Source: an uncultured Peptococcaceae bacterium
GTDB lineage: Bacteria; Bacillota; Limnochordia; Darwinibacteriales; Darwinibacteriaceae
Reading direction: 5' to 3'
DNA length: 5,478 bases
Assembly: GCA_937988745.1 (NCBI GenBank)
Contig: CALKAR010000040.1
Span: 1 to 5,478 of the forward strand
Position numbers and translations under genes: made by a program. The notes beneath the pieces were generated by a model, which was not told the DNA's origin, searched no databases, and saw nothing but the letters and a program-made list of their open reading frames with translations. Position 1 is the stretch's first letter. Every line of letters starts with the position of its first letter. Below, piece by piece: positions 3,994 to 5,478 of this stretch.

Positions 3994-5478
3994 CAACAAC
4001 AAACACCGAAACGGAGGTGGCAAGGCGACTTTCCTTGAGCCCGGAGAAGTTGGAGGGCAAGGAGCGACACAACTGGTGCCCGCAGGCGCGTGATCAGCTT
4101 TTCGGGCCTGACTCGGAGCGTCATGATCCGCTGCCCGCGCACTCAAAGGTAATCGCACGCTACCGCTCGGTTCTGGGCGAAGCCCACGACGAGAGCGTTC
4201 GCGCCTTGACAAGCAACGAGGCCACCGTGCACCTCCTGGACGACGTGGAAGCTGCCGCCATCACGGCGACCCGTACGGCCGGTCGACCAATGCGGGTGGT
4301 TCTCATGGGTCGCACGATGGCTGGCAAGAGCACACTACTTGCGGCACTGACGGGCGGGTCGGCGGAGAGGATCGGTGTCGGTGCCCAGCGCACCTCCCGC
4401 GATGTGTTCGCAGCTCCCGCTCTCGATCTTCAGGACGTTGAGATCGTCGACACACCCGGCGTTGGAGCCAAGGATGGTGCCGAAGACGTCGCCCTCGCGA
4501 TGGCAGAGGTCCCCGGTGCTGACCTTGTGCTGTGGGTAGCCAGCAACGATTCCTTCCAGGAGGAGACAGCTCAAGCGTTGCGAGCTGTCGCATTCCAAGG
4601 AAAGCCTGTCGTCGTCGCCTTGAACTGCCGCGCAAGTCTCTTTGACGAACTCGTTCGTGAGGACTTCCTGGCTGATCCCACGTTTGTGTTCGATCAGTAC
4701 CAAGGGCACTTCAACACAATCCGAGCTCACCTTTCGGCCGCAGGAGTCGAGCCCGTGGCGGAGGTGATGCTGCATGCCGAGGCAGCGCGCCAAGCCCGCG
4801 CCGATGAACAGTTCGGCGCTGCTCTCAAGAGCGCGAGCAGGGTCCAGAATCTTCTGGACACGCTTGAGAACGAGTCCCGGGTGCACCGGACCGCTCGCCG
4901 GGTGCTTCGAGCCACTGACGAGGTCCGCGTTCAAGCCCAGGCGCTGAGCGAGGTCTTGGCAGACAGTGAGCAACAGATACGGGAACTCGTGCATGTTGGG
5001 CGAGGACTCCGAAAGGACCAGAAACTCCGCGCAGGACGGCTAGTGGACGCCTGCCTCCAGCGCATGGAAGACGATGCGGTCCGCATAGTTGGCCAACGCC
5101 ATGGATGGCACCAGACCATCACCCACTTCGGTCCGCAAGTGTCGGAGAAGTGGGAGGAAGAACAGAACTCGCTCATCACTGAGCTCGGCCAGGCTCTGAC
5201 CTCACATCTCGACGAACTCTCACGGGCCATCGCCGATGCGAACAGCGCCGCCCAGCAGGAGTGGTCAGCCGCAGCCCCTGCCGCTGTCAAGATCGAAGGA
5301 CTACGAGACTTCCGGGGCCTCTGGAAGCGGCGCGCTGCCGGTACGGTATACAGCGTGAGCGATCCGGCTCGCTCCGGGAAGACGCGGACCTCGTCGGGGA
5401 CGGCGTCGGAGACGAGGCAGGGGAGACCCGCGGCCTGGGCTTCAATGGGGGCGAGGCCCAAGCCCTCGAAGAGCGAGG
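3990..5478 (+). CDS. Dynamin-like or Era-like large GTPase, 3' end missing
   Basis: The frame runs from ATG 3990 without a stop to the window edge (496 codons). About 100 residues of mainly helical sequence precede the GTPase domain. Walker A/G1 is GRTMAGKST at 107-115, G3 is DTPG at 154-157 within VEIVDTPGVGA, and a hydrophobic strand VVVAL leads to N212-C-R-A-S where G4 would sit. The usual [NT]KxD is thus not conserved: Lys and Asp are absent. From about 265 to 450 the sequence is rich in Gln, Glu, Arg and Ala and looks like long helices or coiled coil, as in dynamin-like proteins. No membrane helix is visible. The gene is coupled to the MIT_C-domain gene by a 4-base overlap and has its own GGGAG, so the two products probably work together. 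After about residue 450 (5340) the translation becomes a low-complexity Ser/Arg/Pro tail that is antisense to a glycosyltransferase, so the native C-terminus is likely lost at a rearrangement junction. GTPase identity is firm; the subfamily is not. Confidence 0.85.
   Translation, partial: MTTTNTETEVARRLSLSPEKLEGKERHNWCPQARDQLFGPDSERHDPLPAHSKVIARYRSVLGEAHDESVRALTSNEATVHLLDDVEAAAITATRTAGRPMRVVLMGRTMAGKSTLLAALTGGSAERIGVGAQRTSRDVFAAPALDLQDVEIVDTPGVGAKDGAEDVALAMAEVPGADLVLWVASNDSFQEETAQALRAVAFQGKPVVVALNCRASLFDELVREDFLADPTFVFDQYQGHFNTIRAHLSAAGVEPVAEVMLHAEAARQARADEQFGAALKSASRVQNLLDTLENESRVHRTARRVLRATDEVRVQAQALSEVLADSEQQIRELVHVGRGLRKDQKLRAGRLVDACLQRMEDDAVRIVGQRHGWHQTITHFGPQVSEKWEEEQNSLITELGQALTSHLDELSRAIADANSAAQQEWSAAAPAAVKIEGLRDFRGLWKRRAAGTVYSVSDPARSGKTRTSSGTASETRQGRPAAWASMGARPKPSKSE
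5340..5478 (-). CDS. GT4-type (GT-B) glycosyltransferase fragment, C-terminal donor-binding region
   Basis: Reading leftward from the window edge, the minus strand gives SLFEGLGLAPIEAQAAGLPC and then LVSDAVPDEVRVFPE. This contains the EX7E motif (first Glu codon 5465-5467, second 5441-5443) and the AAGLP-SD context that binds the nucleotide-sugar in GT4 enzymes, often of exopolysaccharide or capsule pathways. The gene would begin to the right of the window. Similarity is clear down to about 5372 and fades by about 5330, where the sequence becomes the antisense of the GTPase gene. The frame has no stop near that point (it stays open to 4931), so the gene is also broken at its 3' end rather than finishing normally. 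The exact boundary within 5330-5372 cannot be set by eye. Confidence 0.65.

Noticed and set aside
3574..4212. Long minus-strand open frame (212 codons) opposite the MIT_C and GTPase starts
   Set aside because: It is antisense to the MIT_C signature and the GTPase start, which have recognisable motifs, a ribosome-binding site and an ATGA overlap. It also runs across the right end of the insertion sequence.
4335..4994. Minus-strand open frame of 219 codons within the GTPase gene
   Set aside because: It lies wholly opposite the GTPase P-loop, DTPG and helical regions; no family motif was recognised. It is a high-GC antisense shadow.
4931..5329. Continuation of the glycosyltransferase minus frame to a stop at 4931
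   Set aside because: Only the right part (from about 5340) shows glycosyltransferase motifs. The rest is antisense to GTPase coding sequence and is Ser/Arg/Pro-rich noise.

Overview
The window looks like part of an accessory, defence-type region from a high-GC Gram-positive bacterium, probably an actinobacterium. That placement rests on the GC-rich, GC3-biased codon use of the genes after about 1800, a GTG/TTG-tolerant start repertoire, and an ISL3-family transposase of the kind common in actinobacteria. The first long gene (about 281-1685) is visibly more AT-rich than the rest and was probably acquired separately. All family assignments were made by reading motifs by eye; no database search was run.

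Layout. Positions 1-23 may hold the first codons of a leftward gene with a good ribosome-binding site. An AT-leaning intergenic stretch (24-280) follows. Next is an ApeA-like HEPN protein gene whose natural N-terminus (ATG at 281) is one base out of frame with the body of the gene; the break sits at a run of nine A (377-385). After a short gap with a perfect TATAAT box comes the N-terminal nuclease domain of an MmeI-like type IIG restriction-modification enzyme (1802-2146). It is cut off by a complete ISL3-family insertion sequence (2130-3648) carrying one leftward transposase gene. Just past the element is the tail of a MIT_C-domain protein (to 3993). Its stop codon overlaps the start of a dynamin-like or Era-like GTPase gene by ATGA (3990 onward). 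The GTPase frame is still open at the window end, but from about 5340 the DNA instead makes sense on the opposite strand, as the EX7E region of a GT4-type glycosyltransferase.

How it fits together. Three different conflict-type modules (HEPN/ApeA-like, MmeI-like RM, and a MIT_C plus GTPase pair) sit within 5 kb, and several are damaged: a homopolymer frameshift, an IS insertion with an apparent adjacent deletion, and an unexplained tail-to-tail junction. I read this as a decaying or actively rearranging defence island. The best candidate for something undescribed is the translationally coupled MIT_C-GTPase pair. It combines a domain known in eukaryotic MITD1 as a membrane-associated PLD-like fold with a large GTPase, which suggests a membrane-acting system.
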